Assembly: GCF_006489205.2 (NCBI RefSeq)
Contig: NZ_VFYR02000002.1
Span: 591,278 to 655,277 of the forward strand
Origin: Brevibacterium sp. XM4083
Lineage (GTDB): Bacteria > Actinomycetota > Actinomycetes > Actinomycetales > Brevibacteriaceae
Direction: 5' to 3'
DNA: 64,000 nt
In this document: positions 42,530-50,272 of the stretch, piece by piece
How the letters are laid out: every line of letters starts with the position of its first letter
Position numbering within the stretch: position 1 is the first letter of the stretch
Position numbers and translations under genes: made by a program
The notes under the pieces: generated by a model
Databases searched by the model: none
What the model saw: only the letters and a program-made list of their open reading frames with translations
What the model was told of the DNA's origin: nothing

Positions 42530-42591
42530 GCGCCAGTCTGATCCGAGATCGCCAGTACAGGCAGTGACCATCGCGGATCGAACCAGCGCAC
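42530..42591. repeat. Diverged copy of the 63-nt palindrome (locus B)
   Basis: Its reverse complement aligns along its length with the palindrome at 5952-6014, sharing GTGCGC, GGTTCG or AGTTCG, GATGG, CTGGC, ATCTC and ACTGGCGC in order. Inner arms ATCCGAGATCGCCA and TGACCATCGCGGAT still pair at 11 of 14 positions. Confidence 0.6.
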
Positions 42592-42674
42592 ACCGCCGAG
42601 TCCCCGGCACAATGACGGGCCGGACGTCACACGGAGCCCCCGGCCCGAACGCCGCCCGGGCACCAACGGGAACA

Positions 42675-42738
42675 GCTCACGTGAGTTTCGAGGGCTCAGT
42701 TCGTGAACAGTGCCGTGGATACCAAGGTGAGCCCGAAC
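42675..42738. repeat. Structured repeat element B2 (locus B)
   Basis: Second copy of B1, 268 nt downstream in the same orientation. The two copies flank the diverged palindrome. The rest of the spacer 42299-42820 shows nothing else recognisable. Confidence 0.8.
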
Positions 42739-42820
42739 AGTCGGGCAGTCGCACGCGCACGTTCCCTCGCACACCTGGTGGAGGCCCCACGGCCCCTTCC
42801 GAACAGGAAACGCCTCGCCC

Positions 42821-43609
42821 TCAGGCTCCGGCGGCCTCGCCCGGGCGGTCGATGGCGCCGCCGAAGCGGCGGTCGCGTCGCGCGTACTCCTCGATCGCCG
42901 CCCACAGGGTGCGCCGGTCGACGTCAGGCCAGAGCACGTCCTGGAACACCATCTCGGCGTACGCGGACTGCCAGAGGAGGAAGTTCGAGGTCCGTTGCTC
43001 CCCCGACGACCGGACGAAGAGGTCGACGTCGGGCACCTGGGGCGCGTAGAGCCGGGCGCGCAGGGTCTTCTCGCTCACCTTGCCGGGCTTGAGCCGGCCG
43101 GCGGCCACCTCCGCGGTGATCTCATTGACGGCATCGACGATCTCCGAGCGTCCGCCGTAATTCACGCAGAACTGGAGGGTCAGGCCAGTGTTGTGCTTCG
43201 TCATCTCGGCGGCGGTCTCGAGTTCGTCGATGACCGAGCGCCACAGACGCCCCCGCCGTCCCGACCACACGATGCGCACGCCCAGGGCGTTGAGCTCGTC
43301 ACGGCGCCGGCGGATGACATCGCGGTTGAAGCCCATGAGGAAGCGGACCTCCTCGGGTGAGCGCTTCCAGTTCTCCGTCGAGAACGCGTATGCCGACAGG
43401 TAGTCGACGCCGATCTCGATGGCCCCGTGGATGACGTCGAGGAGGGAGGCCTCGCCGGCCTTGTGTCCCTCGGTCCGCGGCAGTCCGCGCTCGTTGGCCC
43501 AGCGGCCGTTGCCGTCCATGACGACGGCGACGTGGCGGGGGACGAACTTCTCGTCGAGGCGCGGCGGCTTCGCCCCGCTCGGATGGGCGGGTGGGGCGGG
43601 ATAGCTCAC
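42821..43609 (-). CDS. uppS: Isoprenyl (undecaprenyl) diphosphate synthase, cis type
   Basis: A 262-residue cis-prenyltransferase that makes the polyprenyl carrier for cell-wall synthesis. [17 protein letters not shown] holds the catalytic Asp and the diphosphate-binding loop. [26 protein letters not shown] and [24 protein letters not shown] are family motifs (usual RTSGE, here RSSGE). GTG 43609 overlaps the recO stop as GTGA, which fixes the start; the longer open frame upstream is a shadow of recO. The recO-uppS pair is common in actinobacteria. A purine-poor upstream region also favours coupled initiation. Confidence 0.95.
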   Translation of the reverse strand: MSYPAPPAHPSGAKPPRLDEKFVPRHVAVVMDGNGRWANERGLPRTEGHKAGEASLLDVIHGAIEIGVDYLSAYAFSTENWKRSPEEVRFLMGFNRDVIRRRRDELNALGVRIVWSGRRGRLWRSVIDELETAAEMTKHNTGLTLQFCVNYGGRSEIVDAVNEITAEVAAGRLKPGKVSEKTLRARLYAPQVPDVDLFVRSSGEQRTSNFLLWQSAYAEMVFQDVLWPDVDRRTLWAAIEEYARRDRRFGGAIDRPGEAAGA

Positions 43610-44334
43610 GTGCGCTCCAGGACTCTCAGGGATCGGATGTTGCGTTCGAGGTGCCACGACACCCAGTCGGAGACGAGCTTCGACCCGTCCATCTGGTCGT
43701 GGAGGTCCGAGGCCTCGGCGCGTGCCCAGTCCCCGGTGAGGAGGGCTGCGAGGTGGTCGAGGGCGTCGGTGTCGGGCAGGGCGGCACCGCTGGGCCGGCA
43801 GCCCGAGCACACCGCCCCGCCGAGGGCCGCGGAGAAGGCACGGTGCGGTCCGGGTGCCCCGCACTGGGCGCAGTCGGCGAGGCTCGGCGCCCACCCGGCC
43901 ACCGACATCGCCCGCAGCAGGTAGGCGTCGAGAGCCAGCCGGGGCGGGTGCTCGCCCCTGCACAGGGAGCGGATCGCTGCGACGAGGAGGAGGAACTGCG
44001 CCCGGGAGACCGGCTCGGCCTCCGTGATCCTGCTCGCCGTCTCCGCCATCACCGAGGCGGCCGAATAGGCATCGTAGTCCGCGCCGATGCCGCGGGCGAA
44101 GGGTTCGATGAGCTCGACCTGGGTGACGATGTCGAGGTTGCGTCCGACGTGGCATTGGACGTCGATGAGCATGAACGGTTCGAGGCGGGAGCCGAACCGG
44201 GACTTCGTGCGCCGCACCCCCTTGGCCACCGCGCGGACGAGTCCGTGGCTGCGGGTGAGCACGGTGACGATGCGGTCGGCTTCACCGAGCTTGTGGCCCG
44301 AGAGGACGATGCCCTCATCACGATAGTTGTGCAC
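43606..44334 (-). CDS. recO: DNA repair protein RecO
   Basis: A 242-residue RecFOR-pathway protein that helps RecA load on SSB-coated DNA. The N-terminal OB fold begins with [46 protein letters not shown] zinc site CAQCGAPG ... CSGCRPSG is at about residues 160-185, with a helical C terminus. GTG 44334 is chosen because the conserved N terminus begins two or three residues later and a minus-strand GATAAT ends 6 nt upstream, suggesting a leaderless transcript. It is translationally coupled to uppS. Confidence 0.93.
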   Translation of the reverse strand: MHNYRDEGIVLSGHKLGEADRIVTVLTRSHGLVRAVAKGVRRTKSRFGSRLEPFMLIDVQCHVGRNLDIVTQVELIEPFARGIGADYDAYSAASVMAETASRITEAEPVSRAQFLLLVAAIRSLCRGEHPPRLALDAYLLRAMSVAGWAPSLADCAQCGAPGPHRAFSAALGGAVCSGCRPSGAALPDTDALDHLAALLTGDWARAEASDLHDQMDGSKLVSDWVSWHLERNIRSLRVLERT

Positions 44335-44340
44335 TGCACC

Positions 44341-44346
44341 ATTATC
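44341..44346 (-). promoter_or_regulatory. -10-like box of a putative leaderless recO promoter
   Basis: Minus-strand GATAAT ends 6 nt before GTG 44334, the same arrangement as at dusB. Confidence 0.45.
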
Positions 44347-44370
44347 GCAGAGTGCACCATCGACCGCGCC

Positions 44371-44530
44371 GAGGTGGCCCGTGTCGTGCGCACGCGCCTG
44401 CCCGAGGTGGCCCGGCCGAATGCGAGCGGCGCAGCCCGGCCACACTGGCCGGCCTCGCCCCGCAGCCCGGCCACGCCCCGCCGACCGGCCACGCCGGCCG
44501 GCGGACGGTCACGCGGCCGACGGACGGTCA
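44371..44530. repeat. GC-rich degenerate repeats between recO and leuA
   Basis: CGAGGTGGCCCG occurs at about 44372 and 44403, GCAGCCCGGCCAC at about 44430 and 44470, and CGGACGGTCA twice near the end. Very GC-rich, with no coding signature. Confidence 0.55.
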
Positions 44531-44535
44531 ACCGG

Positions 44536-46305
44536 TCAGCGGTCGGACTCGGCGTCGCGCGCGGCGCGGTTGACCGCGGAGATGACGGCCTTGAGCGAGG
44601 CCTTCGTGATGTTCGGGTGGAGACCCGCACCCCAGCGCACCCGGTCCTCGATGGCGAGTTCGACATAGGCGGCGGCCATCGTGTCCGCGCCCGAGCCGAT
44701 CGCGTGCTCCGTGTAGTCCTGGAGGCGCATATCGATGTCGAAGTTGTCGTTGAGGACGCGGACGAGGGCGTCGATCGGGCCCTTGCCGCGGCCTTCGTAG
44801 GTCCGCTCCTGACCGTCGACGATGAGGTCGACCTCGATGCGCTCGGAGGCGCTCGTGTCATCGACGGCACCGGATTCGGTCCGCAGGCCCACGATCTGGA
44901 AGCGACCCCACGTGGAGTCGGGGTCGTCGCTCGGCAGGTATTCGTGGTTGAAGATGCGGCGGATCTCCTCGGCGGTGACCTCACCGCCGGCTTCAGTGTG
45001 CTGCTGGACGGCCTTGGAGAACTCGACCTGCATGCGGCGCGGCAGATCGAGACCGTACTCGCTCTTGAGGAGGTACGTCACTCCGCCCTTTCCCGACTGC
45101 GAGTTGACGCGGATGATCGCCTCGTACGAGCGTCCCAGGTCCTTCGGGTCGACAGGCAGGTAGGGCATGTCCCATTCCATGAGGTCGACGGGCACGCCGT
45201 CGGCCTTGGCGTTGCGCTCCCGGTCGGCGAAGGCCTTGTTGATCGCATCCTGATGTGACCCGGAGAACGAGGTGAACACGAGGTCCCCGCCGTAGGGGTG
45301 GCGCTCGTGGACGCCGATCTGGTTGCATTCGGTGACGGTGTGGATGACCTCGTCGATGTCGGAGAAGTCGAGTTCGGGGTCGACGCCCTGCGTGTAGAGG
45401 TTGAGGGCGACGGTGACGAGGTCGAGGTTGCCAGTGCGCTCACCGTTGCCGAAGAGGCAGCCCTCGATCCGGTCGGCCCCGGCCATGATGCCGAGTTCGG
45501 CGGCGGCGACGCCGGTGCCGCGGTCGTTGTGCGGGTGGAGGGAGACGGCCACCTCGTCGCGGTAGGGCATGTTGCGGCAGAACCATTCGATCTGGTCCGC
45601 ATACGTGTTCGGGGTGCCGCGCTCGACGGTGGCGGGGAGGTTGACGACGGTTTCGCGCCCCGCGCCGGGCTGCCACATGTCGAGGACGCTGCCGACGATG
45701 TCGAGCGCGAACTCCGGTTCGGTGTCGACGAAGATCTCCGGCGAGTACTGGTACCCGAAGTCCGAGCCCGACAGCAGCGTCTCGGCGTGCTTCATCACCG
45801 CCTGCGTGCCCTGGAGGGCGATGTCGCGGGTCTGGTCGAAGCCGTCTCCGTCGAACCCGAAGACGACCTTGCGGAAGACGGGGGCTGTCGCGTTGTAGAG
45901 GTGGACGGTCGGCATCTTCGCCCCGACGAGGGACTCGACGGTCCGTTCGATGAGATCCTCCCGGGCCTGCGTGAGCACGGAGATGCGCACGTCGTCGGGG
46001 ATCGCGTCGTCCTCGATGATCGAGCGCACGAAGTCGAAGTCGACCTGGCTGGCGGCGGGGAAGCCCACCTCGATCTCCTTGAAGCCGAGCTTGACGAGGA
46101 GATCGAACATCCGCCGCTTGCGGTCGGGGGTCATCGGGTCGATGAGCGCCTGGTTGCCGTCGCGCAGGTCGGTGCTCAGCCAGCGCGGGGCCTTCCGGAT
46201 GACCTGGTCAGGCCAGGTGCGATCGTGCATGTCGAGCACGATCCGATCCTGGAACGACTTGTACTTCGTGAATGGCATGGGGGTCGGCTGCTGCAGGTTC
46301 ATCAT
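44536..46305 (-). CDS. leuA: 2-isopropylmalate synthase
   Basis: A 589-residue enzyme for the first committed step of leucine synthesis (acetyl-CoA plus 2-ketoisovalerate). RWLSTDLRDGNQALIDPM starts the TIM barrel with the metal-binding Asp, and SLHPHNDRGTG holds the His pair. A C-terminal regulatory domain after about residue 430 senses leucine. The length fits the long actinobacterial/fungal-type enzyme. ATG 46305 and ATG 46302 are adjacent; GAGGA abuts them, so 46302 may be the better start. An upstream hairpin could be part of an attenuator. Confidence 0.96.
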   Translation of the reverse strand: MMNLQQPTPMPFTKYKSFQDRIVLDMHDRTWPDQVIRKAPRWLSTDLRDGNQALIDPMTPDRKRRMFDLLVKLGFKEIEVGFPAASQVDFDFVRSIIEDDAIPDDVRISVLTQAREDLIERTVESLVGAKMPTVHLYNATAPVFRKVVFGFDGDGFDQTRDIALQGTQAVMKHAETLLSGSDFGYQYSPEIFVDTEPEFALDIVGSVLDMWQPGAGRETVVNLPATVERGTPNTYADQIEWFCRNMPYRDEVAVSLHPHNDRGTGVAAAELGIMAGADRIEGCLFGNGERTGNLDLVTVALNLYTQGVDPELDFSDIDEVIHTVTECNQIGVHERHPYGGDLVFTSFSGSHQDAINKAFADRERNAKADGVPVDLMEWDMPYLPVDPKDLGRSYEAIIRVNSQSGKGGVTYLLKSEYGLDLPRRMQVEFSKAVQQHTEAGGEVTAEEIRRIFNHEYLPSDDPDSTWGRFQIVGLRTESGAVDDTSASERIEVDLIVDGQERTYEGRGKGPIDALVRVLNDNFDIDMRLQDYTEHAIGSGADTMAAAYVELAIEDRVRWGAGLHPNITKASLKAVISAVNRAARDAESDR

Positions 46306-46345
46306 TCCTCATCATCTGTCGTCGGGGTTTACAGCATGAGAGCCT

Positions 46346-46384
46346 CCGCGACGAGGGCGCTGTCCGAATCAGGACTCGTCGCGG
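46346..46384 (-). promoter_or_regulatory. Leader hairpin upstream of leuA
   Basis: A perfect 10-bp stem CCGCGACGAG/CTCGTCGCGG (46346-46355 with 46375-46384), 41 nt before the leuA start. No leucine-rich leader peptide is visible. A two-codon frame, ATG CTG TAA, lies at 46337-46329 on the minus strand. Confidence 0.4.
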
Positions 46385-46506
46385 CACGGAAGGAGGAGGA
46401 ACCTGTGAGCCACGCCTCCACCGTAGACCGTGATGAGCCGCAGGCGGACACGATGTCCACATCTCAAGACGGGTACCGGGCGGTCACGGACGGCGGAGCC
46501 CACCCC

Positions 46507-46569
46507 ACCGAGGCGTGGCCCGATCCCACCGAGACGTGGCCCCACCCCGCCGAGGCAGGGCGCTCAGTC
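46507..46569. repeat. 21-nt degenerate tandem repeat, about three copies
   Basis: Units 46507-46527, 46528-46548 and a weaker 46549-46569 begin (A/G)CCGAG(G/A)C. It lies in the spacer between leuA and the DUF6636 gene. Confidence 0.6.
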
Positions 46570-46584
46570 GCGACAGCGGTGCGC

Positions 46585-47769
46585 TCAGTCGCCGAGGAAG
46601 TCGACCGAGGCCCGTCGCATCGTGAAGCCGACGCCCGTGTCGTCGGCGGTGCACGTCATGCCGTCCTCGGCCGAGGTGCACGTCATCCCCGAGGCGGAGA
46701 TCGACTCACCGTAGCCGAGCACGCGCGCCGGACCAGAGTTCGCCGGGGCCTCCCGGCACGAAAAGCCCGCGCCCTCGCCGTTGGCGACGACGACGGAGCC
46801 CCAGTTGTCCATCTGACAGTCTTCGGGCTTCTCCGGGGGCGTGTAGTCGAACGAGGCGATGACGCACCGCGCCCGGTCGGCGTCGATCGTGCATTCGATG
46901 TTGCCCGACGGTGATGCGAACGTCTCGACGGCCGCCGGCGGGCTCGAGGTCTCCGACCCCTGGCTCTCCGTCGGCTCGGGTGTGGGCTGGAGGGAGGGTG
47001 AGTTCGGCGCCGAGGCGGTCTCCTCCGTGCTCTGCATCGAATCCCAGACGATGTAGCCGACGATCCCGATGGCGAGCACGAGGGCGATCGAAGCGAGCAC
47101 CCACAGCCAGGCAGGGACTTTCGCCGTCTCCGGTTCGCGCCGGTACGGTCCGCCCGGACCGCCCGCGGATCCGGCCCCGCCGGGTCCCCCCGGTCCGGTC
47201 GGTCCACCGGGGCCCGGGTAGCCGCCGTTCTGATATCCCGCGGCGTAAGCGGCTCCGGCCGGTGCCGGAGTCCCGCTGTGCGGGCGACCCTGTTGTCCAG
47301 GCTGCCCGGGATGCCCCTGCCCGCTCACCTGTGGAGAGAACTGGCCGGGCGCCGCGGCGCCGAAGCCCTCGGCGGGGCGGGACACTCCTTCGGCCCCGCC
47401 GTAGTGCGGGGTGCCCTGCGGGTTCCACTGGCGGGGTGCCGCCGCGGCCTCGGCCTCGGCGAGGTCCGAGGAGTTGACCTTCCGGGGTGCCGCTGCGGGC
47501 TCATCGATCTCCGGGTCGCCGCCTTCGGCGGCCGCGATGGCGCGGAGCTCCTCGAGGCTGAGGACCTCGGTCGCCGCGGCGCCATCGGCGGAGACCATCG
47601 ACTTCAGCCGGTCGATCTCCTCGGCGCTGAGCGCCTGCGTCGAGCCGTCGGCCTGCGGCGACTTGTCCTGGCCGATGAAGAGCTGCGTGGTGATCGAATC
47701 CGGAGACTCCTCGGCCGGTTTCCGGCGCCCGGGGCGCGGAGGATGATTCGGCACGGGTGGAATACTCAT
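46585..47769 (-). CDS. Single-pass membrane protein with C-terminal DUF6636 domain
   Basis: A 394-residue protein. The cytoplasmic N-terminal half is rich in Ala/Glu, then Gly/Pro (about residues 130-215: PGPGGPTGPGGPGGAGSAGG), followed by one membrane helix (about 224-246, VPAWLWVLASIALVLAIGIVGYIVW) and a Thr/Ser/Pro stalk. The extracytoplasmic domain (about 285-394) starts FASPSGNIECTI, has four or more Cys and ends with CTADDTGVGFTMRR. This matches the actinobacterial DUF6636 domain, of unknown function. ATG 47769 is used; ATG 47778 (MAFM) is the alternative. It is divergent from an L,D-transpeptidase-like lipoprotein gene. Confidence 0.82.
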   Translation of the reverse strand: MSIPPVPNHPPRPGRRKPAEESPDSITTQLFIGQDKSPQADGSTQALSAEEIDRLKSMVSADGAAATEVLSLEELRAIAAAEGGDPEIDEPAAAPRKVNSSDLAEAEAAAAPRQWNPQGTPHYGGAEGVSRPAEGFGAAAPGQFSPQVSGQGHPGQPGQQGRPHSGTPAPAGAAYAAGYQNGGYPGPGGPTGPGGPGGAGSAGGPGGPYRREPETAKVPAWLWVLASIALVLAIGIVGYIVWDSMQSTEETASAPNSPSLQPTPEPTESQGSETSSPPAAVETFASPSGNIECTIDADRARCVIASFDYTPPEKPEDCQMDNWGSVVVANGEGAGFSCREAPANSGPARVLGYGESISASGMTCTSAEDGMTCTADDTGVGFTMRRASVDFLGD

Positions 47770-47830
47770 GAACGCCATTTTCTCACAGCCCCCGGCCTCC
47801 CCCTTTTCAGGTTCGTGAGAGGATGACCTC

Positions 47831-48667
47831 ATGTTCAGTCGTCGCACCCGCGCAGGCGCGGGCCTCGTCGGACTCGCCGTCACCGTCTCCCTGGCGTCGT
47901 GCGGGCCCGCAGACGACTCCCCCGACCGCACGATCGCGGCACCCGCGCAGCAGGGTCCGACCGGTGACTTCGCCGTTCCGGTCCAGCTCGAACCCGGGAC
48001 CGCCTCGGCGACGAAGACCGGCGAACAATCCGGCGAACAAGCCCGCGAACAGGACGGGGCGGCTTCCGGACAGGACCCGGCTCCGGCACTGCCGGGACTC
48101 GGACCGGAGACCTCGGCTCAGATCCCGGCCGAGACGACTCAGGCGCTCGTCGTCTCGAGCCCGGACGCGGACTCCGAGTCCGGGGAGATGCGCGTCTACC
48201 AGCGCACCGGCGACGAGTGGGAGACAGTGAAGACCTTCGCCACGCACAACGGGTCGGCGGGATGGCTGGCCGACCGCCGCGAAGGCGATCAGACGAGCCC
48301 GATCGGCGTCTTCACCCTCAGCGATGCCGGCGGCTATGCGAAGAACCCCGGCACCAAGCTGCCGTACACGCGGGACAAGGGCCTCTCCGCCTCGGCGAGC
48401 ATCGCGTACGGACCCGAGTACGCACGGGTCTTCGACTACGTCATCGCCATCGACTACAACCGCACACCCGGCACTCCCCCGACCGACCGCACGCGTCCGC
48501 TGGGCAAGGAGCGCGGTGGCGGGATCTGGCTCCACCTCGACCACGATTCGGGGACGAACGGCTGCGTCACCCTGAAGAAGGACGACCTCGTGTGGCTGCT
48601 GGAGAACCTCGACCCGCAGGCGCATCCGCGGATCGCGATGGGTCCGGTCGCAGAACTGGCGAAATAG
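47831..48667 (+). CDS. L,D-transpeptidase-like (YkuD) lipoprotein
   Basis: A 278-residue secreted protein. The signal peptide ends in a lipobox, LASC (Cys about residue 24), so it is probably lipid-anchored outside the membrane. After a Gln/Glu/Pro linker, the catalytic region is visible in GGGIWLHLDHDSGTNGCVTLKKDDL: the His and the SxGC-like SGTNGC motif of YkuD-type L,D-transpeptidases, with the active Cys near residue 240. These enzymes make 3-3 peptidoglycan cross-links. SPIGVFTLSDAGG earlier also fits the fold. The ATG at 47831 follows GAGAGGATGACCTC. It is followed 11 nt later by a reductase gene. Confidence 0.85.
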   Translation: MFSRRTRAGAGLVGLAVTVSLASCGPADDSPDRTIAAPAQQGPTGDFAVPVQLEPGTASATKTGEQSGEQAREQDGAASGQDPAPALPGLGPETSAQIPAETTQALVVSSPDADSESGEMRVYQRTGDEWETVKTFATHNGSAGWLADRREGDQTSPIGVFTLSDAGGYAKNPGTKLPYTRDKGLSASASIAYGPEYARVFDYVIAIDYNRTPGTPPTDRTRPLGKERGGGIWLHLDHDSGTNGCVTLKKDDLVWLLENLDPQAHPRIAMGPVAELAK

Positions 48668-48678
48668 GAGGCGAGCGC

Positions 48679-49227
48679 ATGCGAGAGGTCATCATCTCCC
48701 TCGTGCAGTCGATCAACGGCGCGTATGCCCAGGACGGGTGGTCGACGGGGGTGTCGACGCCCACGGACTTCACCTACTTCATCGGTCTGCGGAGGCGGGC
48801 CGGGGCGATCCTCATCGATCGCCGCACGGCGCTCAATCCGCAGCTGCCGATGATCAACGCGCCCGGCAAGGTGCTCGAGCACACCCCCGTCTATGTGCTC
48901 ACGGAATCCGACGCCGCGGTCCTCTCTGAGCAGCTCGCCGAGCGCGGCCTCGACTACCGTGCCGTCCACTTCACCCCCGAGACCCTGCCCGAGGTGATCG
49001 CCGGACTCGAGACGACCGGGGACATGCTCCTCTGCGAGGCCGGCCCCAACCTCGCCTACCGTCTCCTCGACCACGGTCCGGGCGTCGAGCTCCACCTGAG
49101 CATCTCCCCGCGCTACCTCAAGGATCCCGGCACGCACTTCTCCGCCCTCGACGCCGACATCCCGCTGCGTGTCCGCGGCGTCGAACAGCGCGACGACCAG
49201 GTCATCATCCGCTACGTGCGCGCGTGA
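48679..49227 (+). CDS. RibD C-terminal/dihydrofolate reductase family protein
   Basis: A 182-residue protein of the dihydrofolate reductase-like fold shared with the reductase half of RibD. It starts REVIISLVQSINGAYA, has the loop GLRRRAGAILIDRRTALNP and ends in the LLCEAGPNLAYRLLDHGPGVELHLSISPRYL segment that binds NADPH in these proteins. The substrate is unknown. ATG 48679 has AGGAGG 7 nt upstream. It probably shares a transcript with the upstream lipoprotein gene (11-nt gap) although the functions differ. Confidence 0.85.
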   Translation: MREVIISLVQSINGAYAQDGWSTGVSTPTDFTYFIGLRRRAGAILIDRRTALNPQLPMINAPGKVLEHTPVYVLTESDAAVLSEQLAERGLDYRAVHFTPETLPEVIAGLETTGDMLLCEAGPNLAYRLLDHGPGVELHLSISPRYLKDPGTHFSALDADIPLRVRGVEQRDDQVIIRYVRA

Positions 49228-49252
49228 CCTCGGCGTCGTCGCGCGTGTGACT

Positions 49253-49415
49253 GCGCCGAGGCGGTCAGGAGTCCATTCGCGTCCCCGCAGAAGCGGTCAG
49301 GAGTCCGTTCGCGTCCCCGCGGAGGTGGTGAGGAGTCGTCCGGGTGACTCCGCCGAGGTGGTCGCGCATCCGGTGGATGACTGCGCCGAGGCGGTCTCCC
49401 GGCCCGCCCTCGCCG
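49253..49415. repeat. Degenerate ~32-nt tandem repeat, about five units
   Basis: Successive units contain CGCCGAGGCGGTCAGGAGTCC-like sequence: copies start near 49253, 49289, 49321, 49347 and 49378. GCGGTCAGGAGTCC and TTCGCGTCCCCGC each recur. It fills the spacer between the reductase gene and the convergent NAD(P)-binding protein. Confidence 0.7.
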
Positions 49416-49444
49416 AGGCCGTCGGCCCGCGACCGGGCATCCGA

Positions 49445-50170
49445 TCACCGTCCCGGTGAGAGAAAGGTGACGATCTCCTCGTCGCCCGACGAATCCGCGC
49501 CGCCCGGAGAGCCTTCGCCGCCCGACGAATCCACGCCGCCCGGAGATTCCCTGCGCCCGGACTCGACGGAGGCGATCTCGCCACGCTCGAGGATCGCTGC
49601 CGCGGCGGCGCTCACCTCGGCGATGTCGATCGTCTCCACTCCCCCAGTGAGGTCGTTGCGGTCATCACCGGAGACGGGGGCGAGGATCGTCAGCTCCCGG
49701 AAGCGGACGTCGGCGGTCTCGGCGTCGGCGACGCGGATGAGCATCGACTGGGCGGCGCCGAAGACGCTGATCGCCCCGGATCCGCTCAGCGCCTCGATGC
49801 TCGCGACCCCGTTGAGGGCGAGATGCGTGCCCACGCCCAGATCGGCCGAGATCCCCGCAGCGGTGAAGTGTCCGCGCAGATGAGAGGCATAAACCGCGTC
49901 GAACGCGGTCAGCCCCCGGGCGAGCACCGGGTCACCGACGGACCAGCCGCCGATCGCGGCGACCGCAGCGTCGACCTCGGCGCCGAGGTCGGCCAGGCCC
50001 GCCTTGACGGTCTCGGGATGGTCGACCCAGTCCGGGCACACGAGCGGGGTGTAGGCGACGGGACCCTCGGGCAGCGAGCGGACGACGCCGATGATCTCGT
50101 GCTCAGCGCCGAGGTGGGCGGACAGATGCGTGCCGATCCAGCCGGAGGCACCGAAGAGGAGGATGCGCAT
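49445..50170 (-). CDS. NAD(P)-binding short-chain dehydrogenase-like protein
   Basis: A 241-residue protein beginning MRILLFGASGWIGTHLSAHL, the G-x-x-G-x-x-G NAD(P) motif of atypical short-chain dehydrogenases. The rest follows a Rossmann pattern but lacks a clear Y-x-x-x-K catalytic pair, so it may be a binding protein or reductase of the NmrA/epimerase type. The last 40 residues are a low-complexity tail with SPGGVDSSGGEG / SPGGADSSGDEE repeats, encoded by two 28-nt near-identical DNA copies. Convergent with the reductase gene. Confidence 0.8.
   Translation of the reverse strand: MRILLFGASGWIGTHLSAHLGAEHEIIGVVRSLPEGPVAYTPLVCPDWVDHPETVKAGLADLGAEVDAAVAAIGGWSVGDPVLARGLTAFDAVYASHLRGHFTAAGISADLGVGTHLALNGVASIEALSGSGAISVFGAAQSMLIRVADAETADVRFRELTILAPVSGDDRNDLTGGVETIDIAEVSAAAAAILERGEIASVESGRRESPGGVDSSGGEGSPGGADSSGDEEIVTFLSPGR
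49483..49546. repeat. 28-nt direct repeat in the 3' end of the dehydrogenase-like gene
   Basis: Copies at 49483-49510 and 49519-49546 (36-nt period) differ at one base and encode the repeated Gly/Ser/Pro tail. Confidence 0.85.
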
Positions 50171-50272
50171 CGGCTCAGTCTACGACCCCGGAGCGCCGAG
50201 ACGGCTGCGCAGACATCACCGCCCAGGCGCGACCGCGCAGCGACCCCGGCACCGAGACGACCGTGCGTCCGC

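Noticed and set aside
44371..44530. Coding potential in the recO-leuA spacer
   Set aside because: Frames are open only because of GC content; translation is Arg/Pro/Ala repeats without family likeness.
46208..46462. Short minus-strand frame overlapping the leuA start as a leader peptide gene
   Set aside because: It has no stop before leuA, no run of Leu codons and no ribosome-binding site.
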